From Planctomycetota bacterium (lineage in GTDB: Bacteria; Planctomycetota; UBA11346): a DNA stretch of 33,440 nucleotides. Positions 1 to 8,519 of this stretch are shown in pieces; position 1 is the stretch's first letter, and every line of letters begins with the position of its first letter. The notes beneath the pieces were generated by a model. That model saw nothing but the letters and a program-made list of their open reading frames with translations, was not told where the DNA came from and made no database searches. The stretch lies in NCBI GenBank assembly GCA_022841245.1, contig JALHRW010000017.1, forward strand, positions 11,022-44,461, in the 5' to 3' direction. The translations under genes were made by a program, and so were the position numbers.

Positions 1-1079
1 GCATGGGACCTTTCAACTACCCGCTCAACGAGACCTTCACCACCCTGATCCCGGCCCTGATCATGGGCAACACCATCGTGTTCAAGCCGCCGAAGCTCGG
101 CGTGCTGCTGCACGAGCCGCTGCTCGAGCTGTTCGCCTCCTGCTTCCCGCCCGGCGTGGTCAACACCGCCTACGGCGACGGCCGCACCGTGATCACGCCG
201 ATGATGAAGAGCGGACGCCTCGACGTCCTCGCCTTCATCGGTTCGAGCAAGGTCGCGGACATCATCCGCAGCCAGCACCCCAAGCCGCACCGTCTGCGCT
301 GCGTGCTCGGACTCGAGGCCAAGAATCCGGCCATCGTCACGGCCAAGGCCGATCTCGACCAGGCGGTGAAGGAATGCGTGCTCGGCAGCCTCGGCTACAA
401 CGGCCAGCGCTGCACCGCGCTGAAGCTGCTGTGGGTGCAGCGCGCGGTCTACCAGACCTTCTGCGAACGCTTCTGCGCTGCGGTCGATGCGCTGAAGCCG
501 GGACTGCCGTGGGAGCCGGGCGTGCAACTGACCCCGCTGCCCGAGCCGGGCAAGGTCGCCACCTTGCAGGCGTTGGTCGACGACGCGGTGAAGGCCGGGG
601 CGAAGGTGCTGAACCGTCGCGCCGGTGCCACCGACGCGACCAGCTTCTTCCCCGCCGTCGTCGGGCCCGTGCGCGACGGCACGCGGCTGTGGCGCGAGGA
701 GCAGTTCGGGCCGGTCGTGCCGCTCGTCCCGTTCGATGATCTCGAGGAGCCGCTGGCCTGGGTGCGCAGCGGCGACTACGGCCAGCAGGCGGCGGTGTTC
801 TCGCAAGACCCGGCCGAGGTGGCCCGGGTGGTCGACGGTCTCGCCAACCAGGTCTGCCGCATCAACATCAACAGCCAGTGCCAGCGCGGACCTGACGTCT
901 TCCCGTTCACCGGCCGCAAGGACAGCGCCGAGGGCACCCTGTCGGTCAGCGACGCGCTGCGCGTGTTCAGCATCCGCAGCATGATGGCGGCCCGCGATGT
1001 GCCGGCCAACCACGCCATCCTCGGCGAGATCGTGCGCGGCCGGAAGTCCGGCTTCATCAGCACAGATTGGGTCTTTTAG
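1..1079 (+). CDS. gapN: NADP-dependent glyceraldehyde-3-phosphate dehydrogenase (non-phosphorylating), 3' part
   Basis: Aldehyde dehydrogenase superfamily enzyme, best fit to the GapN branch that oxidises glyceraldehyde 3-phosphate directly to 3-phosphoglycerate with formation of NADPH in the cytoplasm. The gene runs off the left edge: the ATG at 3 is an internal Met of the conserved MGPFNYPLNE motif, so roughly the first 150 residues are outside the window. Counting from that Met, the visible part holds the cofactor-binding FKPPKLG segment (about 28-33), the general-base Glu105 in GLEAKNPAIV and the catalytic Cys137 in NGQRCTALK. The C-terminus looks complete and ends in TAG at 1077-1079, directly abutting the stop of the convergent nadE gene. 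The family is clear; GapN specificity, rather than another ALDH, is inferred from these motifs. Confidence 0.75.
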   Translation, partial: MGPFNYPLNETFTTLIPALIMGNTIVFKPPKLGVLLHEPLLELFASCFPPGVVNTAYGDGRTVITPMMKSGRLDVLAFIGSSKVADIIRSQHPKPHRLRCVLGLEAKNPAIVTAKADLDQAVKECVLGSLGYNGQRCTALKLLWVQRAVYQTFCERFCAAVDALKPGLPWEPGVQLTPLPEPGKVATLQALVDDAVKAGAKVLNRRAGATDATSFFPAVVGPVRDGTRLWREEQFGPVVPLVPFDDLEEPLAWVRSGDYGQQAAVFSQDPAEVARVVDGLANQVCRININSQCQRGPDVFPFTGRKDSAEGTLSVSDALRVFSIRSMMAARDVPANHAILGEIVRGRKSGFISTDWVF

Positions 1080-3041
1080 CTAACCCAATGCTTCCAGCTC
1101 GCGTCTGAACCCGCCCGACAGGATCGGGAAGCGGCACCAGGTCTTGGGGTCGAGGTTCTCGTCGTCGAGGTGGAAGGCGGGGGCGAAGCGCTCGCGCTTC
1201 CACTGGTTGCGGCACCACAGCGTGGTGAAGCGTACGATCCAGCCGCGCAGGGTGGCGTCGTCGTGCGTGGGGAACTCGGCGATCAGGCGCGGCAGGATGT
1301 CCTTGGGCGGCAGCTTGTCGCGGATGGCGAGCCGCTCGATGCGGTCGAGCACGGGGAACGGCATGAGATCGCCCTCGCTCTGCTGCTGCGCGGCCAGTGG
1401 ACGCAGCTCGGGCGTGGAGCGCTGCCTGGTCACGCAGGCCAGGGCCGGCAGGGGGCCGCTGCCGTGCGGGCCGGCGGTCTCCATCCACTCCAGCCAGCGG
1501 CGCAGGAACGCCTTGTCGATGCCGGCGATCGGGCTGAGCCCGCCGCAGGTGTCGCCGTCCATGGTGGTGTAGCCGACCGCGGCCTCGCTGCGGTTGCTGG
1601 TCGCCAGCAGCAGCTTGTCCTCGACGTTGGTGATCATCCACACGCCGGGCGCGCGCACGCGGGCCTGGATGTTCTGCATCGCGATGTCGTCGTGCTGCCA
1701 GTCCGGCGTGCGGCCGGTGGCCTTGCCGACCGCGGCGATGTAGCCATCGACGAAGCTGCCGACGTCGAGTTCGAGGTGCTTCGCGCCGACCGCCGCGGCG
1801 ACCTCGCGGGCGGCATCGCGCGTCACCTGGCTGCTGTTGACCGTGCCCTGGTAGACAGTGGTGAGGATGCATGCGGTGATGCCGACGGCATCGTCGGGCA
1901 GGCCTGGGATGTGGGCGAGTCGGTGGCGTAGGCCATCGGGGCCCAGTTCGGCCAAGGCCAGCCGTACCATCAGTCCCACCAGGGCGACGACGGCGGTGGA
2001 GTCGCAGCCGCCGCTGAGGCTGACGACGAAGCCCTTGGCCCTGCTTTTGCGCATGTAATCGAACAGGGCGAGGGCCTCGGCGCGGGCGAACTCCTCCTCT
2101 TTGTGAAAAGATGAGACTTCCCAGGGTTTGGGGTTCCGGGTTCCGGGTTTCGGGACAGGCGCAGCAGGCCAGGCGAACGCGGCGCGGACCAGGCCGGGGT
2201 GCTCGACCAGGGCGGGCTGGAAGCTGCCGGTGCGCGCCTGGGCCAGACGCGCCTGGGCGATGTCGATGGTCGCGCTGATCAGCGTGTGCTCGGCGAAGCC
2301 CAGGCGATCGCTTTCGGCGATGATCGTCCCGCCGGCTGCGATCAGGGCGTGGCCGTCGTAGATGGCGCGGCCGCTCTCGTTGCCAAGCAGATTCGCGTAG
2401 ACGTAGGCGCAGCCGAAGGCGCGGCTGCCTTCGCCGACGAAGCAGTGGCGCACGTCCAGCTTGCCGAAGGCGAAGTGGCTGGCTGACGGGTTCAGGACGA
2501 GGTCGGCGCCATGCGCGGCGAGGCGCGCGCCCGGCCGCTCGGCGACCCAGGCGTCCTCGCAGATCTCGAAGCCGAAGCGGACACCACCGACGTCGAAGAG
2601 CAGGTCGCCGAGCGGCACCTCGAACGGCCCCACGCTGGTCCTGGCGATGACGTCCTCGCGCCACGGCTTGAACCAGCGCGGCTCGTAGTGGATGCCGTCG
2701 CCGGCGAGGTGCTGCTTGGCGACCAGGCCGACGATGCGGCTGTCGGCGATCACCGCCACGGTGTTGAACAGGGCGCGCTGGTGCAGCCGCGGCAGGCCGA
2801 CGCATACGACCAGTCCGGCGGTGTCGGGCAGCAGTTCCAGCAGTACGCGCTCGGCCTGCATCGCCACGTCCGGGCCGTGGAAGGCGTCTTCGCAGCCGTA
2901 GCCGGTGATGCACAGCTCGGGCAGGCAGAGCAGCCCGACCTGCGCGGCGCGGGCCTCGGCCAGGACTTCGCGGATCAGCCGCTGGTTGCCGTCCCAGTCG
3001 AGCGGCGTGGTGTTGAGGCAGGCGGCAGCGACGGTGATCAT
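1080..3041 (-). CDS. nadE: Glutamine-dependent NAD+ synthetase
   Basis: Makes NAD+ from deamido-NAD+, ATP and glutamine, the last step of NAD synthesis. The 653-residue protein has an N-terminal nitrilase-type glutaminase domain with triad Glu42 (CLPELC), Lys109 (VAKQHL) and Cys161 (FEICEDAW), channelling ammonia to a C-terminal PP-loop synthetase with the ATP motif SGGCDS at 343-348. The open frame continues upstream, but the family-typical start is ATG at 3041 (MITVAAACLN). It overlaps the pncB stop as ATGA, so the two genes are translationally coupled and nadE is the second gene of the operon. Oddity: the inter-domain linker at residues about 297-307 (Pro/Lys/Arg/Asn-rich) is encoded by a heptamer repeat array at 2124-2154. 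The stop codon abuts the convergent gapN stop with no spacer. Confidence 0.93.
   Translation of the reverse strand: MITVAAACLNTTPLDWDGNQRLIREVLAEARAAQVGLLCLPELCITGYGCEDAFHGPDVAMQAERVLLELLPDTAGLVVCVGLPRLHQRALFNTVAVIADSRIVGLVAKQHLAGDGIHYEPRWFKPWREDVIARTSVGPFEVPLGDLLFDVGGVRFGFEICEDAWVAERPGARLAAHGADLVLNPSASHFAFGKLDVRHCFVGEGSRAFGCAYVYANLLGNESGRAIYDGHALIAAGGTIIAESDRLGFAEHTLISATIDIAQARLAQARTGSFQPALVEHPGLVRAAFAWPAAPVPKPGTRNPKPWEVSSFHKEEEFARAEALALFDYMRKSRAKGFVVSLSGGCDSTAVVALVGLMVRLALAELGPDGLRHRLAHIPGLPDDAVGITACILTTVYQGTVNSSQVTRDAAREVAAAVGAKHLELDVGSFVDGYIAAVGKATGRTPDWQHDDIAMQNIQARVRAPGVWMITNVEDKLLLATSNRSEAAVGYTTMDGDTCGGLSPIAGIDKAFLRRWLEWMETAGPHGSGPLPALACVTRQRSTPELRPLAAQQQSEGDLMPFPVLDRIERLAIRDKLPPKDILPRLIAEFPTHDDATLRGWIVRFTTLWCRNQWKRERFAPAFHLDDENLDPKTWCRFPILSGGFRRELEALG
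2124..2154 (-). repeat. Direct heptamer array inside nadE
   Basis: Four heptamers lie head to tail on the plus strand: GGGTTTG, GGGTTCC, GGGTTCC and GGGTTTC, followed by a partial GGG. On the coding strand they read as AACCCGG-type units. Because the unit is 7 nt, the reading frame rotates through it, giving a Pro-Lys-Pro-Gly-Thr-Arg-Asn-Pro-Lys-Pro linker without breaking the gene. The unit resembles the AACCACG heptamers at 12594-12625. Confidence 0.8.
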
Positions 3042-4492
3042 GGCGTGGCCTTGTGCGCACGGGCGGCGAGCAGCAGCGCGGTCTTGCGCTCGTGCAGTCC
3101 GAGTTCCAGTCCGACGGGATAGGTGTGCGGATTGTCGAAGCGCCGGATGCCGGCGTGCAGCAGGCCCAGCTGCTCCTGGGTGCGGCTGCGCGTGTCGATC
3201 AGGCGCGGGCGCTGGTAGACCAGCCCGCCATTGCGGTAGATCGGCACCAGCAGGTCCTGCACGGTGGCGTCGCACGGCATGTCCTTGCGCCGAGTCGGAT
3301 CGGCGGGATCGACCATGGTCCAGGTGGCCGGCGGAGCGTGCAACTCATCCCAGATGACGTCGCCGACAGCCTCGCCGCCGCGGATGAAGCGGCGCACGTT
3401 CTGCATGCCCGGGTTGCTCACCTTCACCGCCTGCTCGCTCAGCTTGATGCGCGGTTTCCACGCGCCGCCCGGCTCGCGCACCGCGGCCAGCTTGTAGACC
3501 CCGCCCAGGGCCGGCTGGTCGAAGGCGGTGACCAGCTTGGTGCCCACACCCCACACGGTGATGGCGCCGCCCTGGTCCTTGATGCTGGCGATGGTGCGCT
3601 CGTCGAGGTCGTTCGAGGCGACGATCGCCGCCTTGGGGAAGCCGGCGTCGTCGAGCAGCTTGCGCGCCTCGGCGCTGAGCCAGGCGAGGTCGCCGGAGTC
3701 GAGCCGGACGCCGACCATCTCGTGGCCGCGCGCGCGCAGGCGGCGGCCGACCTCGATCGCGTTGCGCACGCCCTGCAAGGTGTCGTAGGTGTCGACCAGG
3801 AAGACGCAGTTGTTGGGACACGCGTCCGCATAGGTCTCGAAGGCGGTCAGTTCGTCGTCGAAGCTCATCACCCAGCTGTGCGCGTGCGTGCCGCGCACCG
3901 GGATGCCGAAGCGCCGGCCGGCGAGCACGTTGGAGGTGCTGGCGCAGCCGCCGATGTAGGCCGCACGGCTGGCGGCGAGGGCGCCGTTGCCGCCCTGCGC
4001 GCGGCGCAGTCCGAACTCCAGCACCGCTTCGCCACGGGCCGCCTGGCAGATGCGTGCCGCCTTGGTCGCGATCAGGGTGTCGAAGTTGACCAGGCAGAGC
4101 AGGGCGGTCTCCAGCAGCTGACCCTGGATGATCGGCCCGCGCACGCGGATCAGCGGCTGGTGCGGGAATACCGCCGTGCCTTCGGGGATGGCGTCGATGT
4201 CGACCGCCAGCCGCATCCGCGCGAGATGGTCGAGGAAGGCGGTGTCGAACAGCGGCTTGCCGTCGTTGCCGGTCAGCGTGCCGAGGTAGCTCAGGTCGTC
4301 AGGCGCGAAGCGGAAGCCCTGCAGCCAGTCGATCACCGGCTCGAGGCCGGCGGCGATGGTATAGCCGCCGCTGAAGGGGGCCTTGCGGAAGTGCAGGTGG
4401 AACACTGCCTCGTGGTCGGCACGGCCCGACTTCCAGTAGGCGTAGGCCATGGTCAGCTGATAGAGGTCGGTGAGCAGGGCCATGTTCTCCAT
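3038..4492 (-). CDS. pncB: Nicotinate phosphoribosyltransferase
   Basis: Converts nicotinate, PRPP and ATP to nicotinate mononucleotide, the entry step of Preiss-Handler NAD salvage. The 484-residue protein starts MENMALLTDLYQLTMAYAYW, the family N-terminus. It carries the phosphoribosyl-site signatures GGCASTSNVLAG (181-192) and RGTHAHSWVM (200-209; His203 or His205 corresponds to the autophosphorylated His), then VRLDSGDL and SNDLDE. The ATG at 4492 is preceded by a strong AAGGAGGAG Shine-Dalgarno (4496-4504, minus strand); the Met at codon 4 is a less well placed alternative. It is the first gene of the pncB-nadE operon, which thus covers the first and last enzymes of salvage; the middle step (nadD) is not in the window. 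A nested palindrome sits just upstream of the ribosome-binding site. Confidence 0.95.
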   Translation of the reverse strand: MENMALLTDLYQLTMAYAYWKSGRADHEAVFHLHFRKAPFSGGYTIAAGLEPVIDWLQGFRFAPDDLSYLGTLTGNDGKPLFDTAFLDHLARMRLAVDIDAIPEGTAVFPHQPLIRVRGPIIQGQLLETALLCLVNFDTLIATKAARICQAARGEAVLEFGLRRAQGGNGALAASRAAYIGGCASTSNVLAGRRFGIPVRGTHAHSWVMSFDDELTAFETYADACPNNCVFLVDTYDTLQGVRNAIEVGRRLRARGHEMVGVRLDSGDLAWLSAEARKLLDDAGFPKAAIVASNDLDERTIASIKDQGGAITVWGVGTKLVTAFDQPALGGVYKLAAVREPGGAWKPRIKLSEQAVKVSNPGMQNVRRFIRGGEAVGDVIWDELHAPPATWTMVDPADPTRRKDMPCDATVQDLLVPIYRNGGLVYQRPRLIDTRSRTQEQLGLLHAGIRRFDNPHTYPVGLELGLHERKTALLLAARAHKATP

Positions 4493-4508
4493 GGGCTCCT
4501 CCTTCTTG

Positions 4509-4530
4509 GTGTACTTATTACACTAATAAG
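4509..4530 (-). promoter_or_regulatory. Nested palindrome, candidate operator of pncB-nadE
   Basis: Two overlapping perfect inverted repeats share bases: GTGTA (4509-4513) with TACAC (4519-4523), and CTTATTA (4514-4520) with TAATAAG (4524-4530). This AT-rich 22-bp block stands out in GC-rich surroundings and ends 17 bp upstream of the pncB start codon, just ahead of its Shine-Dalgarno. Position and symmetry fit a repressor site controlling NAD salvage. No NAD-responsive regulator gene is visible in the window, so the factor cannot be named. Confidence 0.5.
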
Positions 4531-4629
4531 CGGAGGGCAAGGACTGCCCCCGTACAGGCAGCATGCATGCACGTTGGGCATGGGCCAGGATTCGCAGGCG
4601 GACTGGACGCGGTGGAGAGAAAGCGCAGC

Positions 4630-5028
4630 ATGGATGCAATGCCATCCGTCGCCGTCGTCGGTGCCTCAGAGGATCCTGCCAAGTACGCCTACCTCGCGGT
4701 GCAGCGTTTCGCAGCCCGCGGCTATGCGGTCTGGCCGGTGCATCCGTCGGGCCAGCCGGTGGCCGGCCATCGCTGTTTTGCGGGACTTGGGCAGCTCCCC
4801 GGCAGGCCGGATGTGATCAGCATGTACGTCAACCCGCGCATCGGCTCCGGTCTGGCCGATGCGATCGCGGCAGCGAAGCCGCGTTTGGTCATCCTCAATC
4901 CGGGCGCCGATGGCGAACCGGTGGCATCAACCCTGCGCAGCCGGGGTCTGTATGTCATCGAGGCCTGCACGCTGGTGCTGCTGGCTCAGGGCGATCCACT
5001 CGAACTGCCCGGCAGCCGCCCTACCTGA
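4630..5028 (+). CDS. CoA-binding domain protein (YccU-like)
   Basis: A 132-residue single-domain Rossmann protein of the CoA_binding_2 family. The N-terminal PSVAVVGASEDPAKYAYLAV has the glycine-rich nucleotide-binding turn, followed by the expected PVHPSG, MYVNPRIG, VILNPGADGEP and IEACTLVLL segments. The role of these small CoA-binding proteins is unknown beyond binding CoA. The ATG at 4630 is chosen because the conserved fold begins immediately after it and GGAG lies at 4614-4617; an upstream in-frame ATG at 4567 would add 21 residues unlike the family. It is divergent from pncB and its last 8 bases overlap the end of the convergent histidine kinase gene. No operon partner is visible. Confidence 0.8.
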   Translation: MDAMPSVAVVGASEDPAKYAYLAVQRFAARGYAVWPVHPSGQPVAGHRCFAGLGQLPGRPDVISMYVNPRIGSGLADAIAAAKPRLVILNPGADGEPVASTLRSRGLYVIEACTLVLLAQGDPLELPGSRPT

Positions 5029-8000
5029 CGCCGGTCTTCAGGCTGGCGACCAAGCTGCGGAAGGCAGCGGAGGAGGCGATGATCACCGGCTGAGCCCGGC
5101 GCCACATGGTCCAGGCTTCGCTGCGATCGCCGGCCTGGGCCGCCGAGTCCACCAGTCCGAGTGCCGTTTGCATGCCGAGGGCGCCGAGGCATCCGGACGT
5201 GCCTTTGAGGCTGTGGACGAGGCGATGGACGGCTTCGAGATCATCGTTGTCGAAAGCCTGGCCGATGGTCTGCATGCGCGTCGGCAGATCAGCGACGAAG
5301 GTGTCGATGGCGGCTATCGTGCCAGGCGAGGCGAGATGGCGCAGGTCGGCGACCACCCCGGGATCCAGGCAGGGATCGCAGTCCTTGCCGTCGGCTGCGA
5401 CGGGTGGACCGGCGACGGCGTGATCCGACCACCGCCCCAGGATGGCTGAGAGGACGGCGATGCTCACCGGCTTGGCGATGTAGTCGTCCATGCCGGCATC
5501 GAGGCAGCGTTGGCGGTCGCCGGCCAGGGCATTCGCGGTCATGGCGATCACCGGGGTACGCCGGCCGCTGCCGGTTTCGCTGGCGCGCAGGCGTTTGGTC
5601 GCCTGATAGCCGTCGAGCACCGGCATGTGGCAGTCCATGAAGACGAGATCGAAGCTGCGTTCGGCAAGCATGGCCAGCGCCTGCTCGCCGTCGCCGGCCA
5701 CTGCGATGGCCGCCCCCAGACGCTGCAGCATCAGGCGGGCGATCTCCTGGTTGGTCGGCTGGTCTTCGACCAGCAGGACGCTGAGGCCAGGTGTGCATGC
5801 GCCCGGCTCGGGTTGCGGCGCGGCTACGAGCGGCTCGCCGGCGACGAACGGCAGGTCGACCAGGCAGGTGGTGCCCGCTCCGGGCACACTGCTCAACGTG
5901 ACGGTCCCACCCATCAGCCCGCACAGTTCGCGGCAGATCGCCAGGCCGAGTCCGCTGCCACCATAGCGTCTGGTGGTGGAGGCGTCGGCCTGCGTGAACG
6001 GGGTGAACAGCGTGATCTGGCTTGCGGCAGGGATGCCGATCCCGGTGTCAATGATGCGCAGCTGCAGGCGGCCCTCCTCCGACCTGGCCTGTATGGCGAT
6101 GCTGCCGTCATGGGTGAATTTCACCGCATTGCCCAGCAGGTTGCCGAGCACCTGGCGCAGGCGGTCCTGGTCGCCGAGCATCCACTGCGGCGTGCCGGGT
6201 GCGATTTCGCTCTGCAGGGACACGCGGGCCGGATCGACCCGGGCGCGGAACAAGGCGGCGACGTCGCCGATCAGCAGGTGCAGGTCGAAGCTGGACTGCT
6301 CGAGGCGCAGGCGGCCGGCCTCGATGCGCGACAAGTCGAGGACGTCGTTGAGCAGGGTGAGCAGGCCCTGTCCCGAGCGCAGGATGGTCTTGGCGTAACC
6401 GGCCTGGGTCCTGTCCAGCTCTGTGGCGAGCAGCAGTTCGGTCATGCCGAGCACCCCGTTCATCGGCGTGCGGATCTCGTGGCTCATGTTGGCGAGGAAC
6501 GCGCTCTTGGCACGCGTCCCGTCTTCGGCCCGGGCCAGCGCTTCCTGCAGACGCACCTCGGCCAGGCGCCGGGCGGTTATGTCGGTATGCGTCCCGGCCA
6601 CGCGCCGGACCGTGCTGGACGCGTCCGCGACCACCGCCTTGCCGCGGCTCTCGATCCACGTCCAACCACCATCCTCGCGTCGCAGGCGGAAGACGAGGTC
6701 GAAGGGTTGGCAGTCGACGGCGGCTGACCTCACCCGCGCAACGGCGGCGTCGCGGTCCTCGGGATGCAGCAGCCCGACCCAGGTGTCGAAGGTATGCGGC
6801 AGATCCTGCGGCGACCAGCCGAGCATGGTGAACCAGCTGTCGCTGAAGTAGATGGTGCCGCTGGCGATGTCCCAGTCCCAGTAGGCGTCGTGGTTCGCTT
6901 CGAAGACGCGTTGCAGCTGGTCCGCCAGGGCGCCGAGCGCATGGCGGCGGTCGAGGTGGACGGCGACCACCACCTGGGCGGCGAGGAGCAGCAGGGCGAG
7001 CGTGATGGCCGCGGCGATGATCAGACGGCGCTCATGCTCGACCCCGGTCAGGTCCTGGAGCATGATGATGGTCCATGGTATGCCGACGCCCTGAGTGCTG
7101 CGGACCAGGAAATGCCGGCCATCAGCCTGTATTTCGTTTGCGGAACCGGTGGGTGGCGGCGGCGCCCCCGGACTGCTGGCGAACACCCGCCGTGCCGGAT
7201 CCAGGACCAGGCAGTGGTCGTACTGGGCGAGGAAGTGGTCGAGGTTGGCGGCGTCCTGCTTGATCACCGCCACGCCGGTCACCGCCCCGGACGCGTCGCG
7301 GACCGGAGCGCTATGGAAGAGGCCGCGTCTGCTGGTCACCGCCCCGAGGGCCCACTGATAGCCGAGTCCGCCGGCCAGGGCGGTGGCGAAATAGGGCCGC
7401 CACGCGAAGCACTTCCCCACCAGATCATCGGGCGTTCCCCGGTTGGAGGAGCTGATCACCACGCCGCTCCGGTCGAGGACATAGGCGATGGCCAGGCCCT
7501 GCTGCTCCGCCTGTCTGGCGAGCAGGTCATCGAGGGCATCGCGCCGTCCGGCGCTCAGGCCCTGTTTCGTGGCTTCCCATTCGGCGATCAGCCGCGCCGC
7601 CAGCGAGCCGGTGGCGTGCTGCGCCTCCAAGTAGGTGGCCACGGCGTGGCCTTCGGTGTCGGCAGTGGTTCCAGCAGTCAGACGAGCCCGTCGGCTATGC
7701 TCGCCGGCCAGCCAGGAGACCGAGGCCAGCAAGAGTCCGATGAGGACGGTCGCCGCGATGGAGAGGTTGCGGCGTTGCCGCGCCGCGACGGGAGGCAGGG
7801 CGGAGGTGACGACGCCGAGGAAGCCGAGGAAGAGCAGCAGCGACAGCGCCGCCTGGATGCCGGCGTACCAGCCCTGCTCCATGCCGAGGTGCTGGGCCCG
7901 CCCGGTGGCGACGGCGAGGCATATCGCCACGGCCCAGCTGCCGAAGACCAGCGCGATGACCAGGTGGCAGGCGCGCACGACTCCACGTGCCTGCCGTCGC

Positions 8001-8377
8001 AGGCGCCACCACACCAGGGCCGTCACGAGGAAGCCGGGCAGGGCGCAGACGCACGCCGCGGCCACGCCCAGTCCGAGGGGCACGGCCAGCGCCAGGGTCA
8101 TCGCGGCAAGCAGGCCATGGATCAGCCAGGCCCGGCGCAGGCCCCACACCTGGCGGGCCGCCTCGACCAGCAGCAAGCTGGAGACGACGACCAGCAGTCC
8201 TTTGACCGTCGCAAGCAACGGCAGCTCGGGCCGGAACACGCCACACAGGTGGGCCAGGCCGGCAGCTATCGCGGACAGCGCCCAGCAGTGCCAGGGGCGC
8301 TTTGCGGCCGGGGCCGGAAAGACGGCCATGCCAGTCGCCAGGAGCATCAGTCCATAGATCAGTTGCAGCAGATCCAC
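5021..8377 (-). CDS. Hybrid sensor histidine kinase with Cache, PAS, REC and Hpt domains
   Basis: A 1118-residue membrane sensor kinase holding almost a full phosphorelay. Residues 1-195 form about seven hydrophobic helices; a further helix at 206-224 leads to an extracytoplasmic Cache-like sensor (about 230-445) and a last helix at 452-475. A PAS/PAC module follows (485-605), then HisKA with phospho-accepting His633 in MSHEIRTPMNG, HATPase with N-box Asn746/Asn750, DTGIG (777-781) and GGSGLGL (806-812), a receiver domain with Asp915 and Lys969, and a C-terminal Hpt domain with His1055 in VHSLKGTSG. All phosphotransfer residues are present, so it should be active. The start is GTG at 8377 with no clear ribosome-binding site. 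No separate response regulator is nearby, so the output partner is unknown. The gene for a membrane methyltransferase lies upstream on the same strand. Confidence 0.93.
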   Translation of the reverse strand: MDLLQLIYGLMLLATGMAVFPAPAAKRPWHCWALSAIAAGLAHLCGVFRPELPLLATVKGLLVVVSSLLLVEAARQVWGLRRAWLIHGLLAAMTLALAVPLGLGVAAACVCALPGFLVTALVWWRLRRQARGVVRACHLVIALVFGSWAVAICLAVATGRAQHLGMEQGWYAGIQAALSLLLFLGFLGVVTSALPPVAARQRRNLSIAATVLIGLLLASVSWLAGEHSRRARLTAGTTADTEGHAVATYLEAQHATGSLAARLIAEWEATKQGLSAGRRDALDDLLARQAEQQGLAIAYVLDRSGVVISSSNRGTPDDLVGKCFAWRPYFATALAGGLGYQWALGAVTSRRGLFHSAPVRDASGAVTGVAVIKQDAANLDHFLAQYDHCLVLDPARRVFASSPGAPPPPTGSANEIQADGRHFLVRSTQGVGIPWTIIMLQDLTGVEHERRLIIAAAITLALLLLAAQVVVAVHLDRRHALGALADQLQRVFEANHDAYWDWDIASGTIYFSDSWFTMLGWSPQDLPHTFDTWVGLLHPEDRDAAVARVRSAAVDCQPFDLVFRLRREDGGWTWIESRGKAVVADASSTVRRVAGTHTDITARRLAEVRLQEALARAEDGTRAKSAFLANMSHEIRTPMNGVLGMTELLLATELDRTQAGYAKTILRSGQGLLTLLNDVLDLSRIEAGRLRLEQSSFDLHLLIGDVAALFRARVDPARVSLQSEIAPGTPQWMLGDQDRLRQVLGNLLGNAVKFTHDGSIAIQARSEEGRLQLRIIDTGIGIPAASQITLFTPFTQADASTTRRYGGSGLGLAICRELCGLMGGTVTLSSVPGAGTTCLVDLPFVAGEPLVAAPQPEPGACTPGLSVLLVEDQPTNQEIARLMLQRLGAAIAVAGDGEQALAMLAERSFDLVFMDCHMPVLDGYQATKRLRASETGSGRRTPVIAMTANALAGDRQRCLDAGMDDYIAKPVSIAVLSAILGRWSDHAVAGPPVAADGKDCDPCLDPGVVADLRHLASPGTIAAIDTFVADLPTRMQTIGQAFDNDDLEAVHRLVHSLKGTSGCLGALGMQTALGLVDSAAQAGDRSEAWTMWRRAQPVIIASSAAFRSLVASLKTGVR

Positions 8378-8463
8378 GTGTCGGCAAGGGTATCGGAATG
8401 GGTCGGTGAAGGGAAGAGCCCGAATAAGCGGGTAGAGGTTTCTGGAGTGCGCAAGTCATCGCT

Positions 8464-8488
8464 TGTCAAACGGTTGCGATGTCGCAAC
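8464..8488 (-). promoter_or_regulatory. Candidate -35 box with adjacent palindrome upstream of the kinase gene
   Basis: On the minus strand a perfect TTGACA lies at 8464-8469, but the matching -10 region near 8441-8446 (TCCAGA) is poor. Directly upstream is a perfect inverted repeat, GTTGCGA (8473-8479) and TCGCAAC (8482-8488) with a 2-nt centre. It could be an activator or repressor site for the kinase gene or a hairpin ending the methyltransferase transcript, whose stop is at 8520-8522. Nothing else is seen in the 142-bp gap 8378-8519. Confidence 0.3.
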
Positions 8489-8519
8489 AGGCCGCGAATG
8501 CAGCCGCCGATATGCCCGA

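Noticed and set aside
1080..3275. A 731-residue version of NadE
   Set aside because: The extra 78 residues overlap pncB and resemble nothing; the ATG at 3041 gives the family N-terminus and an ATGA overlap.
3053..4816. A 587-codon open frame antisense to pncB
   Set aside because: The opposite strand encodes an unmistakable nicotinate phosphoribosyltransferase with a strong ribosome-binding site; the antisense product has no domain.
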